From the NCBI GenBank assembly GCA_002787405.1, contig PCWQ01000014.1:1-54850 (forward strand): a DNA stretch of 54,850 nucleotides, written 5' to 3'. Origin of the DNA: Candidatus Komeilibacteria bacterium CG11_big_fil_rev_8_21_14_0_20_36_20. GTDB lineage: Bacteria > Patescibacteriota > Patescibacteriia > UBA1558 > GWA2-36-10. The translations under genes were made by a program, and so were the position numbers. Shown piece by piece: positions 26,949-36,854 of this stretch (the first letter of the stretch is position 1; the number at the start of each line of letters is the position of its first letter). A model generated the notes under the pieces. The model saw nothing but the letters and a program-made list of their open reading frames with translations. It ran no database searches and was not told the DNA's origin.

Positions 26949-28850
26949 ATGAAAAGTAACCCTTTTAAAATACAGGAAGGTTCAGTCGGTGATGCTAAAG
27001 TGGCTGGTTTTGTTAGTGATCGAGACAGTGGTAATTATTTGGATTTAGAAGCAGCCGGTAAGTCTCAATATTTAGGTAAATTTTTTGACAGTCGCCGAAG
27101 CGTCAATTTAAGTATGGTTTTTTTGTTTCTATTATTGACTTTGTTTATTAGGGCAGTTTATTTGCAAGTAATTAGAGGTGATAATTTTCGCAACATTGCG
27201 GAAGGTAATCGTATTCGTTCGGATATTATTCCCAGTAATCGTGGTTTAATTTACGACCGGTTTGGTAATCTTTTAGTTAAAAATGAGTCTTACTTCTTTC
27301 TTTACCTGACTTCGGATTTATTACCGGAAGATGAATTAACAAAAGAGAAGTTGTTTGACGATTTAGCCAACGTTTTAAAAATTAATAAAGATGAAATTAA
27401 AGAAAGAATTAACACTAACAATGTAAACGGAGAGGTTTTAATTTATGAAAACTTAGAATATGAGCAAGCTATTCAATTGATGATAATGTCAGAAGACAAT
27501 CTGAGTATTAAAGTGACTCATGAACCCCGTCGACAATATTTTGCAGAATTAGGATTATCTCATATTTTAGGTTATCTTGGCGCAGTGACAGAGGATGATT
27601 TAGAGGATGGTAAATATCAGTCGCATGATCGTTTAGGTAAGAGTGGTATAGAATTAATTTACGAAGATGTTTTAAAGGGTCGGGATGGAATCAGGCACGT
27701 AGAAGTGGATGCTTTATATAGAGATAAAAATATTGTTTCAATGACAGAGCCCATAGATGGTAGTGATATAGTTTTAACTATTGATGCCCAAGCGCAAAAA
27801 AAATTGGCTGAAATAATGGATGATAATTCGGTGAGATATAATAAGCCGAAAATGGCGGCAGTAGTTTTAGATGCTAAAGATGGGGGAGTATTAGCCATGA
27901 ATAGTTTGCCTACTTTTGATAATAATATTTTTACGACAGTCTTAAATCAGGATGATTACCAGAAGATTATCAGCGATCCAAATGCTCCTTTATTAAATAG
28001 AGCAATGTCAGGCACTTACCCTCTCGGATCTATTTTTAAAACAGTAGTAGGTAGTGCCGCCTTGGAAGAAGGATTGATTAATGCTAGTTTTACAGTTCGT
28101 AGTACTGGTGGAGTAACTGTTGGCAATAATTTTTTTCCCGACTGGAGACCGGGCGGACACGGTTTAACTAATATTTATTGGGCGATTGCCGATTCTGTTA
28201 ATACTTTTTTCTATTCTATTGGTGGTGGAAATAACCAGTGGTTGAACGTTGGTTTAGGTGTTGATAAGATGATGGACTATGCCAAAAAATTCGGTTTAGG
28301 CAAAGAAACAGGGATCGATTTAAACATGGAATCTGCCGGATTTTTACCAAGTAAAGAATGGAAAGAGAAGACTTATGGGGAAAGATGGTATTTAGGCGAT
28401 ACTTATAATCTATCCATTGGTCAAGGGTATTTATTAGCTACACCTTTGCAAGCGGCCGTCTTAATGTCTTATTTTGCCAACAATGGCCAGGTTTATCAAC
28501 CGCACTTGATTAGACAGACTGAAGAGGATAAAATAATTGAAGATTTTGATCCTCAGCTGGCTTTGACGAATATTATTTCATCTGATAATTTAAATATTAT
28601 TAGGCAGGGCTTAAGGGAGACAGTAGCGCGAGGAACAGCCCAAAGTTTGCAGTCAGTGCCAGTCAAAGTAGCGGCTAAAACCGGCACAGCCCAGTTTAAC
28701 AACAATAAATCACCTCATTCTTGGTTAGCAGCTTTTGCCCCTTATGATGATGCAAAAATTGTCATAACTGTCATGGTAGAGGAAGGCGGAGATATTGGAT
28801 TAGCGGTGACTATAGCCCGGGAATTTATGGAGTGGTATTTTTCCCAATAA
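26949..28850 (+). CDS. mrdA: Penicillin-binding protein 2
   Basis: PSNRGLIYDRFGN; transpeptidase SGTYPLGSIFK, KTGTAQ. Confidence 0.95.
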   Translation: MKSNPFKIQEGSVGDAKVAGFVSDRDSGNYLDLEAAGKSQYLGKFFDSRRSVNLSMVFLFLLLTLFIRAVYLQVIRGDNFRNIAEGNRIRSDIIPSNRGLIYDRFGNLLVKNESYFFLYLTSDLLPEDELTKEKLFDDLANVLKINKDEIKERINTNNVNGEVLIYENLEYEQAIQLMIMSEDNLSIKVTHEPRRQYFAELGLSHILGYLGAVTEDDLEDGKYQSHDRLGKSGIELIYEDVLKGRDGIRHVEVDALYRDKNIVSMTEPIDGSDIVLTIDAQAQKKLAEIMDDNSVRYNKPKMAAVVLDAKDGGVLAMNSLPTFDNNIFTTVLNQDDYQKIISDPNAPLLNRAMSGTYPLGSIFKTVVGSAALEEGLINASFTVRSTGGVTVGNNFFPDWRPGGHGLTNIYWAIADSVNTFFYSIGGGNNQWLNVGLGVDKMMDYAKKFGLGKETGIDLNMESAGFLPSKEWKEKTYGERWYLGDTYNLSIGQGYLLATPLQAAVLMSYFANNGQVYQPHLIRQTEEDKIIEDFDPQLALTNIISSDNLNIIRQGLRETVARGTAQSLQSVPVKVAAKTGTAQFNNNKSPHSWLAAFAPYDDAKIVITVMVEEGGDIGLAVTIAREFMEWYFSQ

Positions 28851-28889
28851 TTTGCTAATATTTAACTGACAAACAATATAAAAAATTTT

Positions 28890-29348
28890 ATGGAAAAAAA
28901 GGTATTAACTCAAGAAGGATTAAATAAATTAAAAAAAGAGTTAGATTATCTATCTAACACCAAAAGGCAGCAGGTGGCTGAGCGCATTAAACAAGCCAAG
29001 GAGTTCGGTGATTTATCAGAAAATGCCGAATATCAAGATGCGAAAGAAGAACAGAGTTTTGTGGCAGGCCGCGTGCATGAATTAGAGTATTTAATCAAAA
29101 CATCTGAAGTGGCCGACAGTAGTGATAATAAAGATTTGGTATCAGTTGGTTCGCAAGTAACAGTGGAGAAAAATGGACAAGTCACCACTTTTACCATTGT
29201 TGGTAGTACTGAAGCAGATCCTATTAATAATAAAATTTCTTTAGAGTCTCCCATGGGAGGAGCTTTATTAAATAGAAAAGTTGGTGAGGAGGTAGAAGTG
29301 GAATCACCGGTTGGAAAAATGATGTATAAAATTTTAGAAATAAACTAA
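28890..29348 (+). CDS. greA: Transcription elongation factor GreA
   Basis: LTQEGLNKLKKELDYL...AKEFGDLSENAEYQDAKEEQSF. Confidence 0.97.
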   Translation: MEKKVLTQEGLNKLKKELDYLSNTKRQQVAERIKQAKEFGDLSENAEYQDAKEEQSFVAGRVHELEYLIKTSEVADSSDNKDLVSVGSQVTVEKNGQVTTFTIVGSTEADPINNKISLESPMGGALLNRKVGEEVEVESPVGKMMYKILEIN

Positions 29349-30361
29349 TGTTTATTAAAAAGATTGGAATTGATTTAGGGACAACCTACACTTTGGTTTA
29401 TATTCCTAAAAGGGGGATTGTTATTCATGAGCCATCAGTAGTGGCTATTTCAGTATTTGATAAAAAAGTAATGGCCGTAGGTGATGAAGCAAAAGAGATG
29501 ATTGGCCGTACACCTGATTCAATTGTAGCTGCTCGGCCGCTTAAGAGTGGAGTTATTGCTGACTATAAAACAACAGAAAGCATGTTAAAATATTTTATTA
29601 ACAAAGCAGTTGGTGGTATAAGAATTTTTCGACCAGAAGTGATGATTGCTGTGCCAGCTGGGATTACTTCTACAGAAAGAAGAGCGGTTATTGATGCTAC
29701 TTTAAATGCCGGCGCTAAAGCGGCTTATATTATTAAAGAGCCGATCGCTGCTGCTATTGGAGCGGATATTCCCATTGGTTCTGCTTCTGGGCATATGATT
29801 GTGGATATGGGCGGTGGAACCAGTGAAATTGCTGTTATTTCTTTAGGGGGCATTGTAGCCAATACTTCTGTAAGAATCGGCGGCAATCGTTATGATGCGG
29901 CTATTAGCGAACATATTAAAAAGAAATATAATTTAGCCATTGGCGAAAGAACAGCTGAAGATATTAAAATTAAAATTGGCTCAGCCCAATTTTTACCAAA
30001 AGAGGAAAAATTGTTTTTAGATATTAGAGGCAGAGATATGGTTACCGGTTTGCCTCGTACCGTTTCTGTCAACTCTGATGATGTCACCGAATCTCTACAA
30101 AATGAACTGCAAGGTTTGATTTCAGCTGTGAAGTCGGTTTTGTATAAAACTCCACCTGAATTGTCAGCTGATATTATGGATAAAGGTATGGTTTTGTCAG
30201 GTGGAACGGCTTTATTGCGTAATATGGATAAACTACTAGCGCAAGCTATTGGTGTGCCTGCCTATGTGGCTGATGATGCTTTACTATGTGTTGCTCGTGG
30301 TACGGGCATTGCTTTAGAAAATTTAGAATCTTATAAACGCAGTATTTTATCTGCTAAATAA
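29348..30361 (+). CDS. MreB/Mbl-family actin-like protein (paralog 2)
   Basis: DLGTTYTLVYIPKRGIVIHEPSVVAI; DMGGGTSEIAVISLGGIV. Confidence 0.95.
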   Translation: MFIKKIGIDLGTTYTLVYIPKRGIVIHEPSVVAISVFDKKVMAVGDEAKEMIGRTPDSIVAARPLKSGVIADYKTTESMLKYFINKAVGGIRIFRPEVMIAVPAGITSTERRAVIDATLNAGAKAAYIIKEPIAAAIGADIPIGSASGHMIVDMGGGTSEIAVISLGGIVANTSVRIGGNRYDAAISEHIKKKYNLAIGERTAEDIKIKIGSAQFLPKEEKLFLDIRGRDMVTGLPRTVSVNSDDVTESLQNELQGLISAVKSVLYKTPPELSADIMDKGMVLSGGTALLRNMDKLLAQAIGVPAYVADDALLCVARGTGIALENLESYKRSILSAK

Positions 30362-30368
30362 TTAAATT

Positions 30369-31487
30369 ATGGCTACTATTGGTTTAGAAGCCACCCGGGC
30401 TAATAAAAAACATAAAACCGGTACTGAATGGTACGCCTGGCATTTGCTCCAGCAATTTAAAGAATTGGCTAACCTGCATAATAATAAGTTTATAGTTTAT
30501 TATAATCAGCCGTTAGATCAGGAGTTATCATCTGTGGCGGCTAATTTTTATTTTAAACAATTAAATTGGCCCTTTAGAAAATTCTGGACTCATTACCGAT
30601 TGGTGTGGGAATTGCTCTGGCATCCCGTAGATAAATTCTTTGCCAGCAATGCCGTACCCTTATTTATTCGCGGTGAAGTGATTTTAACCGTTCATGATCT
30701 GGGATTTTTAAAAAACCCAGAATTATATCATCCTTTAGAAAGAATTTATCAAAAAATATCCCACTGGTTAGCTATTAAAAGAGCTAATAAAATTATTACT
30801 ATCTCAAAAACAACTAAAAAAGACATTATTAAATATTTTCCTGAGTCTAAAAATAAAATTAAAGTTATTTATCTTGGCTATAATCAAGATGAATTTAAAC
30901 CAACGGTAAAGGAAGATAAGCAAAAGATTAAAAATAAATATCAGCTAGCAGAGAAATTTATTTTATATATTGGTCGTTTGGAAACTAAAAAAAATATTCA
31001 GAATTTAATCAAAGCGTATAAATTACTGCTAGATAAAAATTATAATTTAGTCTTGGCTGGTCGGCCTGGTAATTATGGTTATGATCAGATTTTAGATCTA
31101 GTTAAAGATCATCAAGATAATATAAAAATTTTAGGTTATATTAATCAAGTAGATTATCCTAAATTATTGGCGGCGGCTGATTTATTTGTTTTTCCTTCAA
31201 AGTTTGAAGGTTTTGGTTTGCCGGTTTTGGAAGCTATGGCCTCTGGCGTGCCGGTGGCTTGTTCGGATATTCCCGTTTTGCATGAAATTGCTGATCAGGA
31301 AGTTTTATTTTTTAATCCTGATGATTCTCAAGACATGGCTCAAAAAATTCAGCAATTAATTGAAGATAAGAATTTACAGTCAGATTTAATCAATAAAGGA
31401 TTACAAAAAGCCCATAATTTTTCTTGGCAAAAATGCGCTCAACAGACTTTAGAGTATATTGACCTGCCAAAGCCTAGCGAATGCTAG
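30369..31487 (+). CDS. Glycosyltransferase family 4 (group 1)
   Basis: LYIGRLETKKNIQNLIKAY; FPSKFEGFGLPVLEAMASGVPVACSD. Confidence 0.93.
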   Translation: MATIGLEATRANKKHKTGTEWYAWHLLQQFKELANLHNNKFIVYYNQPLDQELSSVAANFYFKQLNWPFRKFWTHYRLVWELLWHPVDKFFASNAVPLFIRGEVILTVHDLGFLKNPELYHPLERIYQKISHWLAIKRANKIITISKTTKKDIIKYFPESKNKIKVIYLGYNQDEFKPTVKEDKQKIKNKYQLAEKFILYIGRLETKKNIQNLIKAYKLLLDKNYNLVLAGRPGNYGYDQILDLVKDHQDNIKILGYINQVDYPKLLAAADLFVFPSKFEGFGLPVLEAMASGVPVACSDIPVLHEIADQEVLFFNPDDSQDMAQKIQQLIEDKNLQSDLINKGLQKAHNFSWQKCAQQTLEYIDLPKPSEC

Positions 31488-31530
31488 GCTTTGGATGGTA
31501 GGCAAATACAGTGATTAAATTTTTAAATTA

Positions 31531-31561
31531 TTGACAAAATTACTATTATATGTTATATAAT
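31531..31561 (+). promoter_or_regulatory. rnpB promoter
   Basis: TTGACA at 31531-31536, TATATAAT around 31554-31561. Confidence 0.75.
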
Positions 31562-31566
31562 AGAAA

Positions 31567-31953
31567 AGGCTTAAATTGATTGAGATGATCGCTTTGATGT
31601 AAAAATCGGAGAGGAAAGTCCGAACACCTTAAAAAGAGTAGTTGGTAACACCAACCGTTTTAGATAGCAATATCTAAAACAGGACAAGTACAACAGAAAA
31701 TATTCCTATTCCGCTTTGCGGGGTTAAGGGTGAAATGATTAGCTAATAAGCTAATCCGTTCTGTTGGTGACAACAGAAATGAGGCAAACTCTACTTGGTG
31801 CAACTTTGAGTAGGCCGAGCTCAGTCAAGCTTAGCTTGATCAGTTCGGCGGGTTGAAGGCTTGATCTTGACGGCAACGTCAAGACTAGATAGATGATCGT
31901 CGCCCTTGCTTAGCAAGGGAACAGAATTCGGCTTATGATATCAATTTAGGCCT
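31567..31953 (+). ncRNA. rnpB: RNase P RNA (bacterial type)
   Basis: GAGAGGAAAGTCCGAACACC 5' core and ACAGAATTCGGCTTA 3' core; terminal pairing AGGCTTAAATTGAT/ATCAATTTAGGCCT. Confidence 0.95.
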
Positions 31954-31970
31954 TTTTTAATTGTCTTTTT

Positions 31971-32040
31971 TATCCCGTTAGAAATTATTTATAAAGTTGT
32001 TGTTATTTTGGTTAAATTGCGTGAATTTCTAAACGGGATA
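31971..32040. repeat. Palindromic element copy 2 (TATCCCGTTAGAAATT...AATTTCTAAACGGGATA)
   Basis: 16-nt left arm, right arm with a single A insertion; same arms as 5059-5141. Confidence 0.8.
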
Positions 32041-32089
32041 AATATTTACTAAAAAGCTATCAAGTGATATTATAATGATAGCAGATTAT

Positions 32090-33481
32090 ATGAAAAAAGC
32101 TGATTTTATTATGAATATTGCCTTGATGCCGATTGATTTCGTTGTTTTATTTTTGGCGTCTATTTCTGCCTATTATTTAAGATTTTCTGATAGTATCACT
32201 CAACTTCGTCCGGTTTTATATGAAATGCCTAGTCATGATTATTTAATTTTGACTTTACAAATGGCTATTTTTGGCATTTTTATTTTTGCTTTATCCGGTT
32301 TTTATACCATGACCAGTAAAAAATTAACTACGGAATTACCGAAGATTTTTACAGGTGTTTCAATGATTGTTATTTTCTTAGTGCTGGCTATTTTTTTACA
32401 ACGAGAGTTATTTTCCTCTCGTTTTATTATAATTTTTGGCTGGGCGCTAGCTATTGTTTATTTATCTATTATTCGTCTGATTATCTTTTCTATTAGAGAT
32501 TATTTTTTTAAAAAAGGATACGGTTTAGCTAAAGTTATCGCTTTAGGTGAAGCTAACAATCGCCAGATCATTATCGATGCTTATAAAAAAAATCCTCGCC
32601 TAGGTTATCAGGTGGTTGGTGAGATTGATGATGTTAAAGAGTTGATGAAGTCTTCAGTGGCTAGAGATTTAATCAAGGAGAAACAAATTGACAGCATTAT
32701 TCAAACTGATTCTTCAATGTCTAAAGATGAAACATTGGATCTTTTGACTTTTTGTCAGGAGAATCACATTGCCTTAAAGTATGTGGCCAGTCTTTTTCAA
32801 ACACAAAATATTAATTTAAATTTAAGCAGTGTTGGTGGTTGGCCAATTGTAGAAATTAAAGCGTCACCTTTAGATGGTTGGCGTCGAGTCATCAAAAGAA
32901 TTTTTGATTTAATTGTCGCTCTTTTTTTACTGATTATTTTATCCCCTTTGTTTTTAATTTTAGCAATTGTTATTAAATCAACTTCCCTTGGTCCGATTTT
33001 TGTTAGTTTAGACAGAGTGGGTAGTAAAGATCAAAAATTTAAGCTTTATAAATTTCGTTCTATGATTAAAGAAGCGCATAAATTGAAAAAGGAAATGATG
33101 GTTTATAATGAAAGAAGTGATGGACCTTTATTCAAAATTAAAGATGATCCACGAGTTACTAAGTTTGGACGTTGGTTACGACGTACCAGTCTCGATGAAT
33201 TACCTCAACTATTTAATGTAGTTAAAGGGGAAATGAGTTTAGTAGGGCCTCGCCCTCATGAGCCAGAGGAAGTTTCTAGATATCAGCGTGGTTATAAAAA
33301 ATTACTGGCGATTAAACCAGGTATGACCGGCATGGCTCAAGTATCAGGCCGATCGAGCTTGCCTTTTTCCGAAGAAGCAAAACTAGATATTTTTTATGTG
33401 GAAAACTGGTCTATTTTGTTGGATTTAATAATTTTGATAAAAACCACAAAAGTATTTTTGAAGAACGATGAAGCTTGCTAA
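32090..33481 (+). CDS. Undecaprenyl-phosphate sugar phosphotransferase (WcaJ/WbaP-like)
   Basis: C-terminal bacterial sugar transferase domain: KRIFDLIVALFLLIILSPLF, FRSMI, RRTSLDELPQLFNVVKGEMSLVGPRP. Start moved to 32090 because ATG 32075 overlaps TATAAT 32071-32076. Confidence 0.93.
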   Translation: MKKADFIMNIALMPIDFVVLFLASISAYYLRFSDSITQLRPVLYEMPSHDYLILTLQMAIFGIFIFALSGFYTMTSKKLTTELPKIFTGVSMIVIFLVLAIFLQRELFSSRFIIIFGWALAIVYLSIIRLIIFSIRDYFFKKGYGLAKVIALGEANNRQIIIDAYKKNPRLGYQVVGEIDDVKELMKSSVARDLIKEKQIDSIIQTDSSMSKDETLDLLTFCQENHIALKYVASLFQTQNINLNLSSVGGWPIVEIKASPLDGWRRVIKRIFDLIVALFLLIILSPLFLILAIVIKSTSLGPIFVSLDRVGSKDQKFKLYKFRSMIKEAHKLKKEMMVYNERSDGPLFKIKDDPRVTKFGRWLRRTSLDELPQLFNVVKGEMSLVGPRPHEPEEVSRYQRGYKKLLAIKPGMTGMAQVSGRSSLPFSEEAKLDIFYVENWSILLDLIILIKTTKVFLKNDEAC

Positions 33482-33490
33482 TTTTGATTT

Positions 33491-34579
33491 ATGAAAAAGA
33501 TTGCTTTAGCTCATGATCATTTATTTCAGATAGGAGGCGCTGAAAAAGTTCTGGCCGCTTTAGCTAGCTTGGATGAAGAAGCGCCTATTTTTACATTAGT
33601 TAATAATACTAGAATTACGCAAAATATTTTAAAGCAGAGTCGTATCATAACTTCTAGTTTGCAAAAAATTCCCGGTACCAGTATTTTTAAAATTTTTAAA
33701 TATTTCTTAGTTTTTATGCCCAAAGTTTGGGAAAAAACAGACTTATCAGCTTATGATTTAATAATCAGTTCTTCATCAGCTTTTGTTAAAGGAGTTAAAA
33801 TCGGGAATAATTCTAGACATATTTGCTATTGCTATGCGCCAACCAGATATTTATGGGATGATAAAGAGGAATACATCGGTAATTTACCGGAAGGTAAAAT
33901 TTTAAAAATATTTTTGCCAAAAGTTTTAAATCGCTTACAAATTTGGGATTTTAATAAAGCCCAACAAATTGATTATTTTATTGCCACTTCCAAGTTTATT
34001 GCCGATAAGATTTTAAAACACTATAAAAAGAGAGCGATCATTATTTATCCGCCGGTAAAAATTGATGATTTTACCATCGTTGACCAAGTGGAGGATTATT
34101 ATTTGATTGTCAGTCGTTTACGTCCTTATAAAAAAGTTGACCTAGCGATTAAGGCCTTTAATAACCTAAAGCTACCTTTGAAAATTATCGGCGGCGGTTC
34201 TGAACTACGACGTTTAAAAAGAATGGCCCATAATAATATAGAGTTTTTGGGAGAATTAAATGATCAGGATCGAAATTATTATCTATCGCGCTGTAAAGCT
34301 TTTATTTATCCGCAAATAGAAGATTTTGGCATCACGGCCATTGAGGCCATGGCTTCCGGACGGCCAGTGATTGCTTATGCGGAAGGAGGAGCTTTAGAAA
34401 CAGTGGTGGAAGGAGTAACCGGAACGTTTTTTTATGATCAGACTTGGGAATCTTTGGCTCATAAAATTTTGCATTTTGATGACCGGAAATTTAATTCACA
34501 AATTTTACGCTCTCATGCGGCCCAATTTGATGAAGTAATTTTTAAACAAAAAATATTAAATTTTATCAATAGTTTATGA
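33491..34579 (+). CDS. Glycosyltransferase family 4
   Basis: IALAHDHLFQIGGAEKVL; IYPQIEDFGITAIEAMASGRPVIAY. Confidence 0.93.
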   Translation: MKKIALAHDHLFQIGGAEKVLAALASLDEEAPIFTLVNNTRITQNILKQSRIITSSLQKIPGTSIFKIFKYFLVFMPKVWEKTDLSAYDLIISSSSAFVKGVKIGNNSRHICYCYAPTRYLWDDKEEYIGNLPEGKILKIFLPKVLNRLQIWDFNKAQQIDYFIATSKFIADKILKHYKKRAIIIYPPVKIDDFTIVDQVEDYYLIVSRLRPYKKVDLAIKAFNNLKLPLKIIGGGSELRRLKRMAHNNIEFLGELNDQDRNYYLSRCKAFIYPQIEDFGITAIEAMASGRPVIAYAEGGALETVVEGVTGTFFYDQTWESLAHKILHFDDRKFNSQILRSHAAQFDEVIFKQKILNFINSL

Positions 34580-35703
34580 ACATCGGAATAGATATTAGAG
34601 CTCTAGGGCAGAAGAAAGTTACCGGCATTGGCAATTATATTGTTAATTCATTAAAGTATATTTTTGAGTTGGATAAAGTAAACAATTATTATTTGTTAAG
34701 TTCTGGTTTAAGAAGTAAAATTGATCCAGATATTAAGTTTAAACAAGAAAATGTTTCTTATATTCATGTCTCTATTCCAAATAAAATATTAAATCTTAGT
34801 CTAAAGGTAGGATTTTGTCGGAGCTTAAACAAATTTTTTCCAGAAAAAATTGATTTACTTTGGCTACCCAATATTAATTTTTATAAATTTGATCAGACTG
34901 TACCCACCATTCTCACTATTCATGATTTGTCCTTTTTACACAGTCGAGAATTTTACTCTCTCAAAAGAAGAATATGGCATAGATTTATCAATGTTGATCA
35001 GCTGGCTTCTGAAGTTGATAAAATTATTGCTGTTTCAGAAAATACGAGAAGAGATATTATTAGATTTTTAAACATACCTAAAGAAAAAATTTCTATGATT
35101 TATCCCGGGGTGGAAGTCAATAAGATGGACAGAGAGAAAGCTGCACAGCTAATTGCTCCCTTTAATCTGAAGAGAAAATATTTTATTTTTGTCGGTACTT
35201 TGGAACCAAGAAAAAACATCTCAGGTTTAATTAAAGCTTTTGATAGATATCGGGCTAAATATGAAGATACGGATTTAGTAATCGTTGGCAGTAAAGGATG
35301 GATTTATAGAAGTTTGATTAATAAAATTAATAAACGTCAATATATTCACTATTTAGGCTATATTAACGGTCCAACGAAGGATGCCTTATATTATTTGAGT
35401 CAGGGTTTGATTTGGCCTTCTTTTTATGAAGGTTTTGGCTTTCCGCCATTGGAGGCAGCTTATCATGGAGTACCGGTGATTGTCAGTTATAAAACATCTT
35501 TGCCAGAAGTTATGAAACAACAGGCCCTTTATATTGATCCTTATAACTCTTCCGATATTTACCAAGCTTTGAAGCAGTTGACTGTTGATAGGGCTTTAAG
35601 AGAACAGTTTAAGGTATCTGGAAAACATTTTTCAGTGCCTAATTGGACTAGGGAAGCCAAAAAGATTATCAGACTATTTGAATCGTTTAATAAGAATAAA
35701 TGA
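34576..35703 (+). CDS. Glycosyltransferase family 4
   Basis: FVGTLEPRKNISGLIKAFD; WPSFYEGFGFPPLEAAYHGVPVIVS. Confidence 0.93.
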   Translation: MNIGIDIRALGQKKVTGIGNYIVNSLKYIFELDKVNNYYLLSSGLRSKIDPDIKFKQENVSYIHVSIPNKILNLSLKVGFCRSLNKFFPEKIDLLWLPNINFYKFDQTVPTILTIHDLSFLHSREFYSLKRRIWHRFINVDQLASEVDKIIAVSENTRRDIIRFLNIPKEKISMIYPGVEVNKMDREKAAQLIAPFNLKRKYFIFVGTLEPRKNISGLIKAFDRYRAKYEDTDLVIVGSKGWIYRSLINKINKRQYIHYLGYINGPTKDALYYLSQGLIWPSFYEGFGFPPLEAAYHGVPVIVSYKTSLPEVMKQQALYIDPYNSSDIYQALKQLTVDRALREQFKVSGKHFSVPNWTREAKKIIRLFESFNKNK

Positions 35704-36791
35704 AGATAGTTATTGATTTAAGAATATTTGGACTTGAGTCAGGCGGCCTGGGTCGCTATAATCAGAAATTGTTTGAAAATCTGATTGTTCTGGATGATAG
35801 GAATAATCAATATATTTTATTATTTAAAGAAAAGCCGGATGATCTTCCGCCACTACCGGATAATTTTAAAATTAAAGTCTGTAATTGTCATTGGTATACT
35901 TTAAAAGAACAAATAATTTTACCTTTTGTTTTATCAAAATTAAAGCCGGATTTAGTTCATTTTACTCACTTTAATGTGCCGTTATTTTATAAAGGAAAAT
36001 TTATTGTTACTATTCATGATTTAATTATGAGCCGTTTCCCTAGTCGGGGAGCTAGCACTTTGAATAGAGTTCTATTTTTTTTAAAATATCGTCTTTATAA
36101 TCAAATAATCAAACATGCAGTTAAAAAATCAATAAAGATCATTGCTGTTTCAAAATTTACAGCCCAAGATATTAAAGATTATTTTAAATTAAGTGAACAG
36201 GAAGCCAAAAAAATAAAAGTAATTTATGAAGGAGTGACTATTCCTCAAGCCACAGAAACCAAAATTGACCTGCTGGAAAGATTTTTTCTATATATTGGTA
36301 ATGCTTATCCTCATAAGAATTTAAAATTTTTAATTAAAGCTTTTCAAGAATTTTTAAAAAAGCATCCGGATTTTTATTTAATTTTAGTAGGTAATAAAGA
36401 TTATTTTTATCAGAGATTAATTAAAAAAATAAGTAATAAAAATATAATCTTTACCGGCTTTGTGCCGGACAATCAGCTGTCTAATTATTATCAACAGGCC
36501 ACGGCTTATATTTTCCCTTCTTTGTATGAAGGTTTTGGTTTGCCACCTTTGGAAGCCATGGCTTATAATTTGCCAGTTTTGTCCAGTAAAGCAGCTAGTT
36601 TGCCAGAAGTTTTAGGGCAAGCGGCTTTGTATTTTGATCCCGGCGACGAGCGTGATCTATTAAATAAAATGGAATTAATTGTCGATGATCAAAATTTGAG
36701 AGATAAATTAAAATCAGCTGGACAAGAACAGATTAAAAAATATTCTTGGCAAAAAATGGCTCAAAAAATAATAGAGTTTTATAGAAAATAA
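35700..36791 (+). CDS. Glycosyltransferase family 4
   Basis: LYIGNAYPHKNLKFLIKAF; FPSLYEGFGLPPLEAMAYNLPVLSS. Confidence 0.93.
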   Translation: MKIVIDLRIFGLESGGLGRYNQKLFENLIVLDDRNNQYILLFKEKPDDLPPLPDNFKIKVCNCHWYTLKEQIILPFVLSKLKPDLVHFTHFNVPLFYKGKFIVTIHDLIMSRFPSRGASTLNRVLFFLKYRLYNQIIKHAVKKSIKIIAVSKFTAQDIKDYFKLSEQEAKKIKVIYEGVTIPQATETKIDLLERFFLYIGNAYPHKNLKFLIKAFQEFLKKHPDFYLILVGNKDYFYQRLIKKISNKNIIFTGFVPDNQLSNYYQQATAYIFPSLYEGFGLPPLEAMAYNLPVLSSKAASLPEVLGQAALYFDPGDERDLLNKMELIVDDQNLRDKLKSAGQEQIKKYSWQKMAQKIIEFYRK

Positions 36792-36801
36792 TTTTTAAAC
36801 C

Positions 36802-36839
36802 AAACATAAAAACTATCTGTAAAGATAGTTTTTATGTTT
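36802..36839. terminator. Bidirectional terminator
   Basis: Perfect 16-bp stem AAACATAAAAACTATC/GATAGTTTTTATGTTT. Confidence 0.85.
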
Positions 36840-36854
36840 AATAAAGAGAGAAAT

